DNA of 64,000 bases from Bowmanella dokdonensis (GCF_017254865.1 NZ_JAFKCV010000001.1:496001-560000); one strand, 5' to 3'. Counted from the first letter of the stretch, positions 7,450 through 17,517 are shown. The notes: a model not told the origin generated them from the letters alone. Numbers and translations: made by a program.

Positions 7450-7717
7450 CCGCTTCGTTAAACTTCTTCTGAATCAATTGCTCTACCGCCGCCAAGGCGG
7501 CTTCGGCATCCTGGCCTTCGCTGACCACCAGTACTTCCTTGCCCATACTGCTTTCCAGCATCATCAGGCCCAGCACGCTGGTGGCCAGGGCGGATTTTTC
7601 GCCTTGGATCAGGGTCACCTTGGCATCAAACTGATTGGCCAGTTGTGCCAACTGAGTGGCTGCTCTGGCGTGCAGGCCCAGTTTGTTCTGGATCAGCAGG
7701 GTCTTTTCCAGCCTCAT
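7445..7717 (-). CDS. npr: Nitrogen-PTS phosphocarrier NPr (HPr-like)
   Basis: This 90-residue HPr-fold protein is the phosphocarrier of the nitrogen phosphotransferase system. It passes phosphate from EI-Ntr (PtsP) to EIIA-Ntr (PtsN). The phosphorylated His16 sits in the canonical GLHARAAT motif (14-21), and the second conserved block SVLGLMMLE is at about 47-55. Its start overlaps the rapZ stop by four bases, so it is translated with rapZ as the last gene of the lpt-rpoN run. Its 3' end overlaps one copy of a 12-bp direct repeat, and no terminator is visible downstream. Confidence 0.95.
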   Translation of the reverse strand: MRLEKTLLIQNKLGLHARAATQLAQLANQFDAKVTLIQGEKSALATSVLGLMMLESSMGKEVLVVSEGQDAEAALAAVEQLIQKKFNEAE

Positions 7718-8562
7718 TTCTTCTGCAGCTCCCGGTGGCGGATCTGCACATCCGGATGCACTGCCCTGAAAGTCCGGGCCAGGCTCTCGGCCACGTAAAC
7801 GCTGCGGTGATGGCCGCCTGTGCAGCCGATGGCAATGGTCACATAACTGCGGTTGTTACGCTCCAGATGGGGCAGCCAGGTGGAAATCAGATTCTGGATC
7901 TGCCAGATAAACTTGGTGACGATGGCCTGGGAGCCCAGAAAGGCCTCCACCTGGGGATCCAGCCCGGTCAGGTTCTTCAGCTCAGGCTCCCAGTGGGGGT
8001 TGGGCAAAAAACGGGAATCGAACACATAATCGGCGTCCTTGGGGATGCCGTGCTTAAAGCCAAAGGATTCGAACACCAGCACCAGGCGGGAACTCTTCTT
8101 ACCCAGGATACGCTCCCGCACCAGCTCGGCCAACTGGTGGATGGACAACTCACCGGTATCGATATAAAGGTCCGCCCGCTCGACGATGGGTCCGAGTAGC
8201 ACAGACTCCGACTGGATTGCATCGGACAGGGACTTGTTATGCTTGGACAAAGGGTGCAGGCGGCGGGTTTCGCTGAAGCGTTTAATCAACACATCGTCAC
8301 TGGCATCCAGGTAGACGATGGTCAGCTGCCAGGTGGAGGGAAGGTAATCGAGGATTTCCACCAGCTCGTCCGGGTCCTTGGGCAGGTTACGTACGTCTAT
8401 ACTCACCGCCACCTGATCATATTCGTCCACTACCGTATGGGTCAGGGTCGGCAGCAGGTTAACCGGGATATTATCCACACAGTAGTAACCCAAATCCTCC
8501 AGGGCCCTGAGTACGATGGATTTTCCCGAACCAGAACGGCCGCTGATAATAATGAGTTTCAA
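7714..8562 (-). CDS. rapZ: RNase adapter protein RapZ
   Basis: This 282-residue cytosolic protein in enterobacteria guides RNase E to the GlmZ small RNA and senses glucosamine-6-phosphate, thereby adjusting cell-wall precursor supply. The N-terminal P-loop GRSGSGKS is at 8-15. Walker-B-like and YLDA segments lie around 75-90. The C-terminal domain contains the conserved FESFGFKHG and [10 protein letters not shown] motifs. The start is TTG at 8562, overlapping the ptsN stop as TTGA. Whether the GlmZ/GlmY circuit exists in this organism cannot be told here. Confidence 0.95.
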   Translation of the reverse strand: MKLIIISGRSGSGKSIVLRALEDLGYYCVDNIPVNLLPTLTHTVVDEYDQVAVSIDVRNLPKDPDELVEILDYLPSTWQLTIVYLDASDDVLIKRFSETRRLHPLSKHNKSLSDAIQSESVLLGPIVERADLYIDTGELSIHQLAELVRERILGKKSSRLVLVFESFGFKHGIPKDADYVFDSRFLPNPHWEPELKNLTGLDPQVEAFLGSQAIVTKFIWQIQNLISTWLPHLERNNRSYVTIAIGCTGGHHRSVYVAESLARTFRAVHPDVQIRHRELQKK

Positions 8563-9002
8563 GCGATGGCCTCGTACAGTTCCTGATCCGATTGGGCGTG
8601 GCGAAGCTTCCTCACCGTGTCCTTGTCGTTCAGCTTGGCGGCAATGGTGGCCAGGGTCTGCAAATGGCCCTGGGCCTGATCCTCAGGCACCAGGATGGCA
8701 AAGAAGATATCCACCGGCTGGTTGTCGATGGCATCGTAGGCCACCGCATCGCCACTGGTAATCAGCACCGCGACCACTCTGTCCAGACCGGCGAGGCGAC
8801 CATGGGGAATGGCAATACCGGAGCCGATACCCGTGCTACCCATTTTTTCGCGGCTTAAAAGGCTGGTGAGAATGGCATCCAGGCTGATTTCGCTGAGATA
8901 ACGGCTGGCGATTTCACTGATGGTCTCGAGTATGCGTTTCTTGCTGGTACCCGGCACGGCACAGACTGTGCAATCGGGGCTAAGGATATCTTTGATTTCC
9001 AT
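8559..9002 (-). CDS. ptsN: Nitrogen-PTS EIIA protein PtsN
   Basis: This 147-residue EIIA domain receives phosphate from NPr and regulates partners such as potassium transport and sensor kinases in other bacteria. The phosphorylated His67 lies in GIAIPHGRL. The ATG at 9002 begins [10 protein letters not shown], as in the family; an upstream in-frame extension runs through a hairpin and is rejected. A stem-loop with a T-run lies 23 bases upstream, between hpf and ptsN, and may attenuate read-through from rpoN-hpf. It is coupled to rapZ by a 4-base overlap. Confidence 0.95.
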   Translation of the reverse strand: MEIKDILSPDCTVCAVPGTSKKRILETISEIASRYLSEISLDAILTSLLSREKMGSTGIGSGIAIPHGRLAGLDRVVAVLITSGDAVAYDAIDNQPVDIFFAILVPEDQAQGHLQTLATIAAKLNDKDTVRKLRHAQSDQELYEAIA

Positions 9003-9024
9003 GTAAATTGCTGTCTTTTTTGTT

Positions 9025-9060
9025 AAAAATCCAGAATCAGGCAGAGCCTGGTTCTGGATT
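9025..9060 (-). terminator. Terminator-like hairpin between hpf and ptsN
   Basis: On the minus strand, AATCCAGAA / TTCTGGATT (9 bp) with an inner CAGGC/GCCTG stem is followed directly by TTTTT. It has the form of a Rho-independent terminator inside an otherwise co-directional run, so it may partly uncouple ptsN-rapZ-npr from rpoN-hpf. Confidence 0.65.
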
Positions 9061-9164
9061 CGCTTCAGCAAAGCGAGGTTTCAGATTGCCGCTTCCCGGG
9101 TTCAGCCCGATGGGAAACCGGCGCGAACTGTCCCCCTAGCCTCAGGGCCCGACGGGCCCGGGAG

Positions 9165-9452
9165 CTAGTGGCGTTTCATTTTTTCCTTGTGCTTGATGAC
9201 TTGTCGGTCCAGCTTGTCAATCAGGCTGTCGATAGCCGCGTACATATCCGTATGCTCGGAAGTGGCAAAAACTTCTGCGCCGCTCAGGTGCAGGGTCGCT
9301 TCGGCTTTCTGGTTCAGTTTTTCCACATTCAGAATAACGTGGACATTGGTAATGTGGTCGAAGTGTCGCTCCAACTTGGTGAACTTTGAATCTACGTAAT
9401 CGCGAAGAGAGTCGGTAATTTCAACGTGATGACCAGTAAGGTTGATTTGCAT
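9165..9452 (-). CDS. hpf: Ribosome hibernation-promoting factor Hpf
   Basis: The product is 95 residues, the length of short-form HPF/YfiA proteins. It binds the decoding region of the 30S subunit and inactivates ribosomes in stationary phase. The start MQINLTGHHVEIT and the HMYAAIDSLIDKLDRQ-like late helix (here DMYAAIDSLIDKLDRQ) are typical. The ATG at 9452 has an AGGAAGAGG ribosome site; longer in-frame starts run into rpoN and are rejected. It lies 26 bases behind rpoN, the conserved neighbour. Hpf and YfiA are paralogues; rpoN linkage favours hpf. Confidence 0.93.
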   Translation of the reverse strand: MQINLTGHHVEITDSLRDYVDSKFTKLERHFDHITNVHVILNVEKLNQKAEATLHLSGAEVFATSEHTDMYAAIDSLIDKLDRQVIKHKEKMKRH

Positions 9453-9478
9453 ATGCCTCTTCCTTTTGTTGGTGAGTC

Positions 9479-10951
9479 TTAAAGCAGACTCTTGCGTTGG
9501 TTGGACGGTGGAATCGACAAGGATTCCCGGTATTTGGCTATTGTCCGCCGGGCAACCATGATGCCTTGCTCGGCCAACAACTGCGCAATCTTGCTGTCGC
9601 TCAGGGGTTTGGCGGGCTTCTCTGCCGCCACCAGCTTCTTGATCAGGGCGCGAATCGCGGTGGAGGAGCATTCACCACCGCTCTCGGTCGCCACATGGCT
9701 GGAGAAGAAGTACTTAAGCTCGAAAATCCCACGGGGAGTGTGCATATATTTCTGCGTGGTTACCCGGGAGATAGTGGACTCGTGCATGTCGACCATCTCG
9801 GCCACGTCATTGAGCACCATGGGTTTCATGGCCTCCGGGCCGTACTCGAAAAAGCCCTGTTGCTGCTGGACGATGCAGTTGGCCACTTTGAGCAGGGTCT
9901 CGTTACGGCTTTCCAGGCTCTTGATAAACCACTTGGCTTCCTGCATGTGCGAGCGGATAAACTGACTGTCGCTGGCATTTCTGGCGTTTCGGCTCATGGC
10001 CGCATACTGCTGGTTGATACTGAGTTTGGGCAGGCTGTCCGGATTGAGTTCAACCATCCAGCGGCCATTTTTCTTCGCCACAGACACATCAGGAATCACG
10101 TATTCGGCATCGTCCGTGACAATGGCACTGCCGGGTCTGGGATTAAGGGTCTGCAGCAGCCGCAGAACCTCTCTGAGCTCGTCCTCCTTGAGCCTGGCTT
10201 TGCGCATCAGGGTGCGGTAGTCCTTGCTGGCAAGCAGGTCGCTGTACTCCAGAATCAGCGACTTGGCTTCTTCCAGCCAGGGCGTGTCGGGCGCAAACTG
10301 GCGTAATTGCACAAGCAGGCATTCCTGCACTGAACGGGAGCCGACGCCCACCGGATCGAACATCTGAATACGCTTGAGTACGCATTCCACTTCATCCAGT
10401 TCCACTTCCTCGTTCTCAATGTCCAGGCTTTGCAGCACTTCTTCGGTACTGATGGTCAGATAACCTGCGTCGTCAATTGAGTCGATAATGGCCACGGCAA
10501 TGGCGACATCGGTTTCGCTGAAGTGAGTCAGGCGCATCTGCCAAAGCAAATGATCCTGAATACTGTCTGAGGTTTCGCCCTGGTAGAGACTGTCATCGTC
10601 GGCGCTGACGGGGGCGCTGCCCGTGCCGGATGAGGCGCTGTAATACTCGTCCCAGGTGGTGTCCATGGGCAGGTCCTCAGGCAGTTCCTGTTTTTCCAGC
10701 GCATCGCTGGTTTCCAGGCTGTCACTGTCCTGACTGGCGGCACTCTCGCTGTCGCTATTTTGCTGTTGATCCTGGTCATCAGGGCTATTGTCCTGCCCAT
10801 CTTCCGCTTCGAGCAGGGGATTGGACTCCAGCGCTTCCTGAATTTCCTGTTGCAGATCCAGCGTCGACAGTTGCAATAGCCTGATGGCCTGCTGCAACTG
10901 GGGCGTCATGGTGAGTTGTTGACTGAATTTTAACTGTAAAGCGGGCTTCAT
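9479..10951 (-). CDS. rpoN: RNA polymerase sigma-54 factor RpoN
   Basis: This 490-residue alternative sigma factor recognises -24/-12 promoters and needs AAA+ activators. Region I is the Gln/Leu-rich N-terminus (residues 1-50). Region II is a long acidic stretch (about 50-125). The core-binding domain follows, then the helix-turn-helix near 380, and the RpoN box [10 protein letters not shown] near 470. It lies between lptB and hpf, as in most gammaproteobacteria. A promoter of the matching type is seen at 2399-2414. Confidence 0.97.
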   Translation of the reverse strand: MKPALQLKFSQQLTMTPQLQQAIRLLQLSTLDLQQEIQEALESNPLLEAEDGQDNSPDDQDQQQNSDSESAASQDSDSLETSDALEKQELPEDLPMDTTWDEYYSASSGTGSAPVSADDDSLYQGETSDSIQDHLLWQMRLTHFSETDVAIAVAIIDSIDDAGYLTISTEEVLQSLDIENEEVELDEVECVLKRIQMFDPVGVGSRSVQECLLVQLRQFAPDTPWLEEAKSLILEYSDLLASKDYRTLMRKARLKEDELREVLRLLQTLNPRPGSAIVTDDAEYVIPDVSVAKKNGRWMVELNPDSLPKLSINQQYAAMSRNARNASDSQFIRSHMQEAKWFIKSLESRNETLLKVANCIVQQQQGFFEYGPEAMKPMVLNDVAEMVDMHESTISRVTTQKYMHTPRGIFELKYFFSSHVATESGGECSSTAIRALIKKLVAAEKPAKPLSDSKIAQLLAEQGIMVARRTIAKYRESLSIPPSNQRKSLL

Positions 10952-11041
10952 CTACTTCTTATTAAGTTCCAATGGCCTTCATTGCTTTGTTCTATGGGCG
11001 CTCATCCCAGAGTACAAGTGCTCCTTTTGACTATGACCTAA

Positions 11042-11767
11042 CTATAGCTTGAATTGCTCCCCCAGGTATACATCTCTGACTTGCTTGTCGTTCAACACCT
11101 GTTCGGCTGTACCCTGGGCGATGAGTTCCCCGTGGCTGACGATATAAGCCTTTTCGCAGACATCCAGGGTTTCCCGTACATTGTGGTCGGTAATCAGCAC
11201 CCCGATGCCCCTGTCTTTGAGGTGGTGAATGATCTTTTTGATGTCGCTGACACTGATGGGGTCCACGCCGGCAAAGGGTTCATCCAGCAGGATAAACCTG
11301 GGGTTGGCGGACAGGGCTCTGGCGATTTCCACCCGGCGGCGTTCACCCCCGGACAGGCTCATACCCAGGCTTGAGCGGATATGATTGATATTAAATTCGT
11401 CCAGCAGGGCGTCCGCTTCCTGTTCTCGCTGATCCTGAGTCAGATCCTTACGGGTCTCCAGAATGGCCATCAGGTTCTGATAGACCGTCAGTTTACGGAA
11501 GATGGACGATTCCTGCGGCAGGTAACCTATGCCACGTCTGGCTCGCACATGCATGGGTTCGAGGCTGAGCTCGTCCTCATCGATGAAGATTTGCCCCTTG
11601 TCCATGGGTACCAGACCGACAATCATATAAAAAGAAGTGGTCTTGCCGGCCCCGTTTGGACCAAGCAATCCGACTATCTGACCGGTGGACACCTCCAGGC
11701 TCACATCCCGTACTACCTGGCGGTGCTTGTATGACTTGGCCAGATGGATGGCTTTCAGGGTCGGCAT
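11042..11767 (-). CDS. lptB: LPS export ATPase LptB
   Basis: This 241-residue ABC ATPase powers LPS extraction from the inner membrane with LptF/LptG (not in this window). Walker A GPNGAGKT is at 36-43, Q-loop Gln85, signature LSGGE at 138-142, Walker B ILLDEP at 159-164 and H-loop His195. It overlaps lptA by one base (TGATG), so translation is coupled to lptA. It is followed 90 bases downstream by rpoN. Confidence 0.97.
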   Translation of the reverse strand: MPTLKAIHLAKSYKHRQVVRDVSLEVSTGQIVGLLGPNGAGKTTSFYMIVGLVPMDKGQIFIDEDELSLEPMHVRARRGIGYLPQESSIFRKLTVYQNLMAILETRKDLTQDQREQEADALLDEFNINHIRSSLGMSLSGGERRRVEIARALSANPRFILLDEPFAGVDPISVSDIKKIIHHLKDRGIGVLITDHNVRETLDVCEKAYIVSHGELIAQGTAEQVLNDKQVRDVYLGEQFKL

Positions 11768-12303
11768 CAGGGTTTTTTCTCCTGCTTCTTGTCTTCGCTG
11801 GGGCCTTTCTTTGGCTCTGGCTGGAAGATGGTGACCACCCGGCCCTCCCCGTCGTCTGATCCCTGGGCGATCAACTGTTCCTTTTCCATGTTAAACAGGA
11901 TGGACTCGCCACTGACCTTGCTGTTGTTCTGTTGCAACTGGGCGTCCCCGCTCAGGGTCAGGGTGCGCTCATTGACCCGGTACTCTATATGATTGGCTTC
12001 GGCGCGAATGCGACTGCCGTCTTCCATGGTTTGTTCGTAACTGGCCGGCTGGCCCATGGCGATAAACACTTCCCTGCCTTCCCCCTGGCCGGCATCCACC
12101 TGCAATTCATCGGCATTAATACTCATGCTTCCCTGACTGATACGCACGTTTTCCCGGAAGATAGACAATTTGTTGATGCCATCGGCAGACTGGTATTTGG
12201 AAGCGATCTTGATGGGCTGCTCGAAGTCCTTGTTGATGGCTACTGCACTGGTGCTCAGCAGCAGTCCCGCCAATAACGTCGCCGGATTAAATATTCTTGC
12301 CAT
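11767..12303 (-). CDS. lptA: LPS periplasmic transport protein LptA
   Basis: This 178-residue periplasmic protein forms the beta-jellyroll bridge that carries LPS between LptC and LptD. It has a signal peptide over residues 1-22 (cleavage after STSAVA). An OstA-like core with strands such as [18 protein letters not shown] and [12 protein letters not shown] follows. The tail is lysine/glutamate-rich ([14 protein letters not shown]). The ATG at 12303 is preferred; an in-frame ATG five codons upstream (12318) is also possible. The start lies inside the end of lptC, as usual for this operon. Confidence 0.93.
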   Translation of the reverse strand: MARIFNPATLLAGLLLSTSAVAINKDFEQPIKIASKYQSADGINKLSIFRENVRISQGSMSINADELQVDAGQGEGREVFIAMGQPASYEQTMEDGSRIRAEANHIEYRVNERTLTLSGDAQLQQNNSKVSGESILFNMEKEQLIAQGSDDGEGRVVTIFQPEPKKGPSEDKKQEKKP

Positions 12304-12850
12304 AGAGTGTCTCAACATGGTCCAGTAAGGTGAATTGCTTAGTGGTCAGATCCACCGAAAATCCATTGCCGCGGATGACGTAGTTATTGCCCAGGATAGT
12401 CACGGGCTGGTCCGAGGTCATGGTCTTGTTGTTCAGGTCGATCTCGATAAAACTGGTTTCAATGGTCTGTACCAGACCTTCGGCATTCAGACTCTTGATC
12501 TGAACATTGGTTTCCAATTGTATGCGGTTGTCTTCATACAAAGTCCCCTCTGCCGCTGTCACATCCCAGGGTGGCTCGTCTTCACGCACGAAAATACGAT
12601 ACTGTGGCTGCTGGAACAGGGTGAAGCCCAGCATGTCGTAATGTTCCATGCTGCTGGCGCGGATACGGTGGGAGAGAATGCCCTGTTCATTGTACAGACT
12701 GGTTTGCATGTTGGTAGCCTGGTAATTAGGTTGCCAGACTTCTTCTCCCTGTTTTTCCGGCAGAGGAGCTTCAGGGGTTGTCCACCATTGATAGTTGGTG
12801 GCCAGAATCAACAGGAACAGGATAGCTATGCTGATACGGATCCTGTTCAT
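12287..12850 (-). CDS. lptC: LPS export protein LptC
   Basis: This 187-residue bitopic inner-membrane protein links the LptBFG complex to LptA. A single N-terminal helix (residues 5-20, RISIAILFLLILATNY) is followed by a periplasmic LptC beta-jellyroll with the family segments SLYNEQGILSHRIRA and LNNKTMTSDQPVTI. Its ATGA overlaps the kdsC stop by four bases, and its 3' end overlaps lptA. The order kdsC-lptC-lptA-lptB is the standard one. Confidence 0.94.
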   Translation of the reverse strand: MNRIRISIAILFLLILATNYQWWTTPEAPLPEKQGEEVWQPNYQATNMQTSLYNEQGILSHRIRASSMEHYDMLGFTLFQQPQYRIFVREDEPPWDVTAAEGTLYEDNRIQLETNVQIKSLNAEGLVQTIETSFIEIDLNNKTMTSDQPVTILGNNYVIRGNGFSVDLTTKQFTLLDHVETLYGKNI

Positions 12851-13401
12851 ACGCTGCTGCCGTGCACGGCCTCCAGTAGATGATGGGCATGCAATATCTG
12901 GTCACACACCTCCCTGACGGCGCCGAAGCCTCCAGGACACTGGGTGATATAGTCAGCCTTCTGCTGCATATAAGGATGGCCGTCCGGGACACAAATCTTC
13001 AGGGCTGCCAATTCAAACATGCCCTTATCAGGCATATCATCACCCATGGCTGCGACCTGGTGGCTGGCCAGATTCAGTTCGTCCATCAGGCACTGCATTG
13101 CGTCGCGCTTGTGTTCGGTCCCCTGCACGATATGGGTCAGGCCCAGTGCGCGCATGCGATCCTCGACGATGCGGGACTTTCGGCCTGTAATAACAGCCAC
13201 CTGGATATGATTCTTCAACAGGGCTTTGACACCGTAGCCGTCGCGGGTATGAAAGGCTTTGTATTCCTCTCCCCCATTGCCCAGATAAATGCGGCCGTCG
13301 GAGAATATACCGTCCACATCACAAACCAGCAGTCTTATCTGCTTGAACATCTGAAACAAGGCCGGGGTCAACTGCCCGTATAGGGTCTGTATTGAGTTCA
13401 T
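12847..13401 (-). CDS. kdsC: 3-deoxy-D-manno-octulosonate 8-phosphate phosphatase KdsC
   Basis: This 184-residue HAD-family phosphatase makes free Kdo for LPS inner core and works as a tetramer. The catalytic motif DVDGIFSDG is at 28-36 with Asp28/Asp30. ITGRKS is motif II, and GDDMPD (about 130) the metal-binding motif III. The ATG at 13401 has an AGGTG site and gives the normal length; upstream in-frame codons run into the antiporter gene. kdsD, normally just upstream, is absent and the antiporter stop is 20 bases away. Confidence 0.94.
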   Translation of the reverse strand: MNSIQTLYGQLTPALFQMFKQIRLLVCDVDGIFSDGRIYLGNGGEEYKAFHTRDGYGVKALLKNHIQVAVITGRKSRIVEDRMRALGLTHIVQGTEHKRDAMQCLMDELNLASHQVAAMGDDMPDKGMFELAALKICVPDGHPYMQQKADYITQCPGGFGAVREVCDQILHAHHLLEAVHGSSV

Positions 13402-13421
13402 TTTATCTACACCTGATACCG

Positions 13422-14387
13422 TCAGACCTGATGTTGGAACAAAGTTGTCTGATAGGCAATAAAACTGGTAAGCAGCAATCCCCCCTGCCATCTTTCCAGC
13501 CGTTGTCTGCCGCGGATAGCAAAACTGAACAGAATGAGCAGTAAGGTCATCGCCAGCATGACAGGCATGTCACGGTAAGTCGCCTGGGGGTCTATTGCAC
13601 CGGGGGCCAGCAATCCTGGCATGGAAAGCACGGCCAGGATGTTGAATATGTTCGAGCCCAGAATATTGCCCAGTGCCAGGTCGTCCTCCCCTTTCATTAC
13701 CCCGGCAATACAGGCGGCCAGTTCGGGCAGACTGGTTCCCACCGCGATAATGGTCAGTCCGATGACCAGATCACTGACACCAAAGTATCGGGCCAGAGAG
13801 GTTGCCGATTCCACCATGAAGTGAGCGCTTAAAGGCAACAACACCAGGCCCAGTAACAGCCAGAACACAGCCGACGGGGTAGGCAGCCCCTGTGGAATTT
13901 CTCCGGTCATTTCCCTGACCAGCGGATCCTTTGCGTCCATGCGCAGTGATAACCACACCAGGGCGCCAATACTGAAAAAGAACAGTACCAACAGCGCCCC
14001 CCCTTCATACCGGCTTAAGCTGAGGTCGGCCAGCAACCAGGCGGCAAGCAAAGACACCAGCATTACCACCGGCATTTCCCGCTTCAGCGTAACTGAGGAC
14101 ACCACCAGGGGGCGAAGCAGAGCCGTGAGCCCCAGCACCAGTCCAATGTTAGCGATATTGGAGCCGATAGCATTCCCGATAGCCGTATCGGCGCTGCCGG
14201 CTAACGATGCGTTGAAAGCCACCATGATCTCAGGGGCAGAGGAACCCATGGCGACAATGGTCATTCCTATGACTAAAGGAGCGATACCCAGATTGCGGGC
14301 CAGCGCCGAGGCACCCAGAATGAATCTGTCAGCGCTCCAACTCAGTATCGCCAACCCGGCGATGAAAATGAAAATCTCTGTCAGCAA
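13422..14387 (-). CDS. yrbG: CaCA-family calcium/sodium antiporter (YrbG type)
   Basis: This 321-residue membrane protein has about ten helices and the two inverted alpha repeats of cation/Ca2+ exchangers: GSSAPE near 48-53 and GTSLPE near 203-208. It should exchange Na+ or H+ for Ca2+; the physiological ion is not established for YrbG. It starts the minus-strand LPS/rpoN run. A 382-bp divergent region separates it from mlaF. Confidence 0.92.
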   Translation of the reverse strand: MLTEIFIFIAGLAILSWSADRFILGASALARNLGIAPLVIGMTIVAMGSSAPEIMVAFNASLAGSADTAIGNAIGSNIANIGLVLGLTALLRPLVVSSVTLKREMPVVMLVSLLAAWLLADLSLSRYEGGALLVLFFFSIGALVWLSLRMDAKDPLVREMTGEIPQGLPTPSAVFWLLLGLVLLPLSAHFMVESATSLARYFGVSDLVIGLTIIAVGTSLPELAACIAGVMKGEDDLALGNILGSNIFNILAVLSMPGLLAPGAIDPQATYRDMPVMLAMTLLLILFSFAIRGRQRLERWQGGLLLTSFIAYQTTLFQHQV

Positions 14388-14769
14388 AAGGGTACCATCG
14401 GACGACAGTTGGATTGGTTTGCCCGGATTGTCGCAAAAACCGTGGCGTTTGCCTACGTATCCGGAGACAAGATGACCGTCTGAACGATTGAAAAAGTAAA
14501 CACAGTCGTTTACTATTTGCCTGCGGTGTCCTGCAGGAAAGCGTTATCCCACTCATTGGGTCTTGTGTCGGGCAAGACAAAATCCTGTCAAGCGAACAAT
14601 TGTCGAACATTTAGAACACAACTTATTACTTTTTTACTTTGTTACTCCGGGGCGATTCATCAGATAATAGGCGTCATCCGGGCTTTGGCTTGAAAAATCC
14701 GCTACAGCCCCAATTTCCCCGCCTTCGGGATTCGAGTGGCAAAATGCGCATTAACAAATGGATGGTTGA
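14388..14769. other. Divergent intergenic region yrbG / mlaF
   Basis: This 382-bp region must hold promoters for both the yrbG-lpt run and the mla operon. A small stem-loop GTAAAC/GTTTAC lies at 14496-14513. A weak sigma-70-like pair TTGTCG (14600) and TATTAC (14624), 18 bp apart, points toward mlaF. No gene or operator was recognised. Confidence 0.45.
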
Positions 14770-15567
14770 ATGGAAGATCTGGTCAGTATCCACAATATGA
14801 CGTTCTCCCGCGGCGAGCGGAAGATATATGAGGATATTTCCCTGCGCATTCCCAAAGGCAAGACCACGGCCATTATGGGGCCCAGTGGTATCGGCAAAAC
14901 GACTTTACTGCGGCTTATCGGTGGCCAGCTCAGGCCGGACGAAGGGGATATCAGGTTCAAAGGGGAGTCCATTCCCGGTATGACACGTAAGCGTCTGTTC
15001 GAAGTGCGCCGGGAAATGAGCATGTTGTTTCAAAGCGGTGCGCTGTTTACCGAAATGACCGTGTTTGACAATGTGGCATTTCCCATTCGTGAGCACACGA
15101 CTCTCTCTGAAGAGTTGATCCGTATTCTGGTGTTGATGAAATTGCAGGCGGTTGGCCTGCGCGGGGCCGCACAAATGATGCCCAGCGAACTGTCCGGCGG
15201 GATGGCGCGGCGGGCAGCGCTGGCCAGGGCCATTGCCCTGGATCCGGAACTTATCATGTATGACGAACCTTTTGCCGGTCAGGATCCCATCTCCATGGGG
15301 GTGGTGGTGAAGCTGATTAAAGAGCTTAATGATGCCCTGAATCTGACCAGCATAGTGGTGAGTCATGATGTGGGTGAGGTGTTGTCTATCGCCGACTATG
15401 TGTATGTTCTGGCAGACAAGCGCGTGGTGGGGGAAGGGACCCCTGAGCAGATCAAGGAGCATGAGTCAGAACTGGTCCAGCAGTTTTTACAGGGCAAGGC
15501 GGATGGACCTGTCCGTTTTCACTACCCGAGCAGAAGCATGCAAGAACAGTTACTGGAGGCAAACTGA
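14770..15567 (+). CDS. mlaF: Phospholipid ABC transporter ATP-binding protein MlaF
   Basis: This 265-residue ATPase belongs to the MlaFEDB inner-membrane complex, which moves phospholipids between inner membrane and MlaC to maintain outer-membrane lipid asymmetry. Walker A GPSGIGKT is at 37-44, signature LSGGM at 141-145, Walker B LIMYDEP at 161-167 and H-loop His199. It is the first gene of mlaFEDCB and overlaps mlaE by one base (TGATG). Confidence 0.96.
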   Translation: MEDLVSIHNMTFSRGERKIYEDISLRIPKGKTTAIMGPSGIGKTTLLRLIGGQLRPDEGDIRFKGESIPGMTRKRLFEVRREMSMLFQSGALFTEMTVFDNVAFPIREHTTLSEELIRILVLMKLQAVGLRGAAQMMPSELSGGMARRAALARAIALDPELIMYDEPFAGQDPISMGVVVKLIKELNDALNLTSIVVSHDVGEVLSIADYVYVLADKRVVGEGTPEQIKEHESELVQQFLQGKADGPVRFHYPSRSMQEQLLEAN

Positions 15568-16346
15568 TGGAATGGTTTGCAGGTATTGGCCGCTCCACCA
15601 TGGGAATGGCCGCTGGACTGGGCAGGGCAGCCTATCTGTTGTTTGGCTCCTTGGTGGCCCGGCCCCAACCGTTGAAGAATTTTCCCCTGACCATCCGGCA
15701 GATCTACGTGGTGGGGGTGCAGTCGCTTCTTATCATCATCGTTTCAGGTGCTTTTATCGGCATGGTTCTGGCTTTGCAGGCCTACACGGTGTTGGTGGAT
15801 TACGGCGCTGAGCAGAGCCTGGGTCCCATGGTCGCCCTGTCTTTGCTTCGGGAGCTTGGCCCGGTGGTGACAGCTCTGCTGTTTGCCGGTCGGGCTGGCT
15901 CAGCTCTGACGGCGGAAATCGGCCTGATGAAGGCCACTGAACAGCTCAGCAGTCTGGAGATGATGGCAGTGGATCCGTTGCGTCGGGTCATCGCACCGAG
16001 ACTCTGGGCAGGTATTATCTCCATGCCCCTGCTGGCGCTGATTTTCAGCACTGTGGGTATTCTTGGCGGCCATGCGGTCGGAGTGGACTGGCTGGGTGTG
16101 GATTCCGGCAGTTACTGGTCCGTCATGCAGGCCGCTGTCGATTTTAATGATGATGTAATGAACGGTGTCATCAAGAGTGTGGTGTTTGCGTTTGTGGTGA
16201 CATGGATTGCCGTGTTCAAGGGCTATGACGCCGTGCCCACGTCGGAGGGCATAGGCCAGGCTACGACCCAGACAGTGGTTTACTCATCGCTGGCGGTACT
16301 GGGTCTGGATTTTGTTTTAACTGCATTGATGTTTGGTACCCATTGA
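15567..16346 (+). CDS. mlaE: Phospholipid ABC transporter permease MlaE
   Basis: This 259-residue inner-membrane permease is of the MlaE/YrbE type, with about five or six helices. It carries the conserved [26 protein letters not shown]-type block near residues 90-118 (the EQSL/LREL region) and [15 protein letters not shown] near 130. It pairs with MlaF and binds the MlaD hexamer. The next gene, mlaD, follows after nine bases with a GAGGATAGG ribosome site. Confidence 0.96.
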   Translation: MEWFAGIGRSTMGMAAGLGRAAYLLFGSLVARPQPLKNFPLTIRQIYVVGVQSLLIIIVSGAFIGMVLALQAYTVLVDYGAEQSLGPMVALSLLRELGPVVTALLFAGRAGSALTAEIGLMKATEQLSSLEMMAVDPLRRVIAPRLWAGIISMPLLALIFSTVGILGGHAVGVDWLGVDSGSYWSVMQAAVDFNDDVMNGVIKSVVFAFVVTWIAVFKGYDAVPTSEGIGQATTQTVVYSSLAVLGLDFVLTALMFGTH

Positions 16347-16355
16347 GGATAGGTA

Positions 16356-16823
16356 ATGAATTCAAGGAAAATTGAGATTCTGGTCGGATTGTTCGTCGCC
16401 TTAGCGGTGGCGGCGCTGTTGATGCTGGCATTGAAGGTGGCCGACAAGGGCTTCAGCGGCAATGGCGAGACCTATGAACTCAAGGCCAAATTTGACAATG
16501 TGGGTGGGCTAAAAGAACGCTCGCCGGTGAAGGTTGGCGGTGTGGTGGTTGGCCGGGTTGGCAGCATCAAACTGGATGAAGATGATTTCACCCCTGTGGT
16601 GACCCTGGTTATCTCTGAGGAGTATGATCAGTTTCCCACCACCAGTTCAGTGTCGATCCTGACATCCGGTCTGCTGGGCGAGCAATATGTAGGGCTGCAA
16701 CCCGGATTTTTGCTGGATGAGAACGATATCCTCAAACCCGGTCAGTTTATTGAAGATACCAAGTCCGCACTGGTGCTGGAAGACCTGATTGGCCAGTTCC
16801 TGTTCAGCAGGAACAATGATTAA
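16356..16823 (+). CDS. mlaD: MCE-domain lipid-binding protein MlaD
   Basis: This 155-residue protein has one N-terminal membrane helix (residues 7-27) and a single periplasmic MCE domain (about 38-115; YELKAKFDNVGGLKERSPVKVGG start). Six copies form a ring around the lipid path. The C-terminal part (LVLEDLIGQFLF) matches the helical segment that forms the hydrophobic pore. Length is slightly short of E. coli MlaD (183). Confidence 0.95.
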   Translation: MNSRKIEILVGLFVALAVAALLMLALKVADKGFSGNGETYELKAKFDNVGGLKERSPVKVGGVVVGRVGSIKLDEDDFTPVVTLVISEEYDQFPTTSSVSILTSGLLGEQYVGLQPGFLLDENDILKPGQFIEDTKSALVLEDLIGQFLFSRNND

Positions 16824-16863
16824 GCCCGGACCGCAAACGAATCAGAGATTGGAGACGGAATAT

Positions 16864-17517
16864 ATGAAAGTGAACAGAGTATTTGCATGGCTGGCGGCCA
16901 TGATGCTGGCGCTGTCGGCCCAGGCAGGCGCAATTGAGCAGACGGAAGATCCTTATGAGTTGCTGTCCGATGTAGCGACCAAAACATTCAACCGGATTAA
17001 AGAGCAGCGTGAGCAGATAAATAAAAACCCTGAACTGCTGCGTACCATAGTACAGGAAGAATTGCTGCCTTATGTGGACTACAAATTTGCCGCCCTGAAA
17101 GTACTGGGTAAGCACTTCAAGTCCGTGCCAAGGGACAAAATTCCGGAGTTTATTCAGGTTTTTCGTGAGTATCTGATTACCACCTATGCGCTGGCCATGG
17201 CCCAGTATGATAATCAGGAAGTCGTGTTCGAACCGGGGCGTGAATATGAAGATGACCGTGCCGTCACGGTCCGCGCCCTGGTCAAGGAGCCCGGGCGTCC
17301 GGATATCAAGCTGGCATTCAAGGTACGCAAGAGCAGCAATACCGAGCAATGGAAAGCCTACGACATGGTGGCAGAGGGCATCAGCATGCTGTCAAGCAAG
17401 CAGAGTGAACTGGAAGCCATTATCCGTCAGGAAGGTATAGAAGCGGTGATTAAGCTGTTGAAGGAGAAGAATCAACAGCCCATCAGCCTGGAAAAAAATG
17501 ACAAGGAAACAGCGTGA
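16864..17517 (+). CDS. mlaC: Periplasmic phospholipid-binding protein MlaC
   Basis: This 217-residue soluble shuttle carries phospholipid between MlaA-OmpC at the outer membrane and MlaFEDB. A signal peptide covers residues 1-21 (cleavage after SAQAGA). The Tol_Tol_Ttg2 domain follows, with EELLPYVDYKFAALKVLG and the late AYDMVAEGISML block. The ATG at 16864 is chosen because it begins the signal peptide and has GGAGA in front. Its stop overlaps the mlaB start (GTGA). Confidence 0.94.
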   Translation: MKVNRVFAWLAAMMLALSAQAGAIEQTEDPYELLSDVATKTFNRIKEQREQINKNPELLRTIVQEELLPYVDYKFAALKVLGKHFKSVPRDKIPEFIQVFREYLITTYALAMAQYDNQEVVFEPGREYEDDRAVTVRALVKEPGRPDIKLAFKVRKSSNTEQWKAYDMVAEGISMLSSKQSELEAIIRQEGIEAVIKLLKEKNQQPISLEKNDKETA

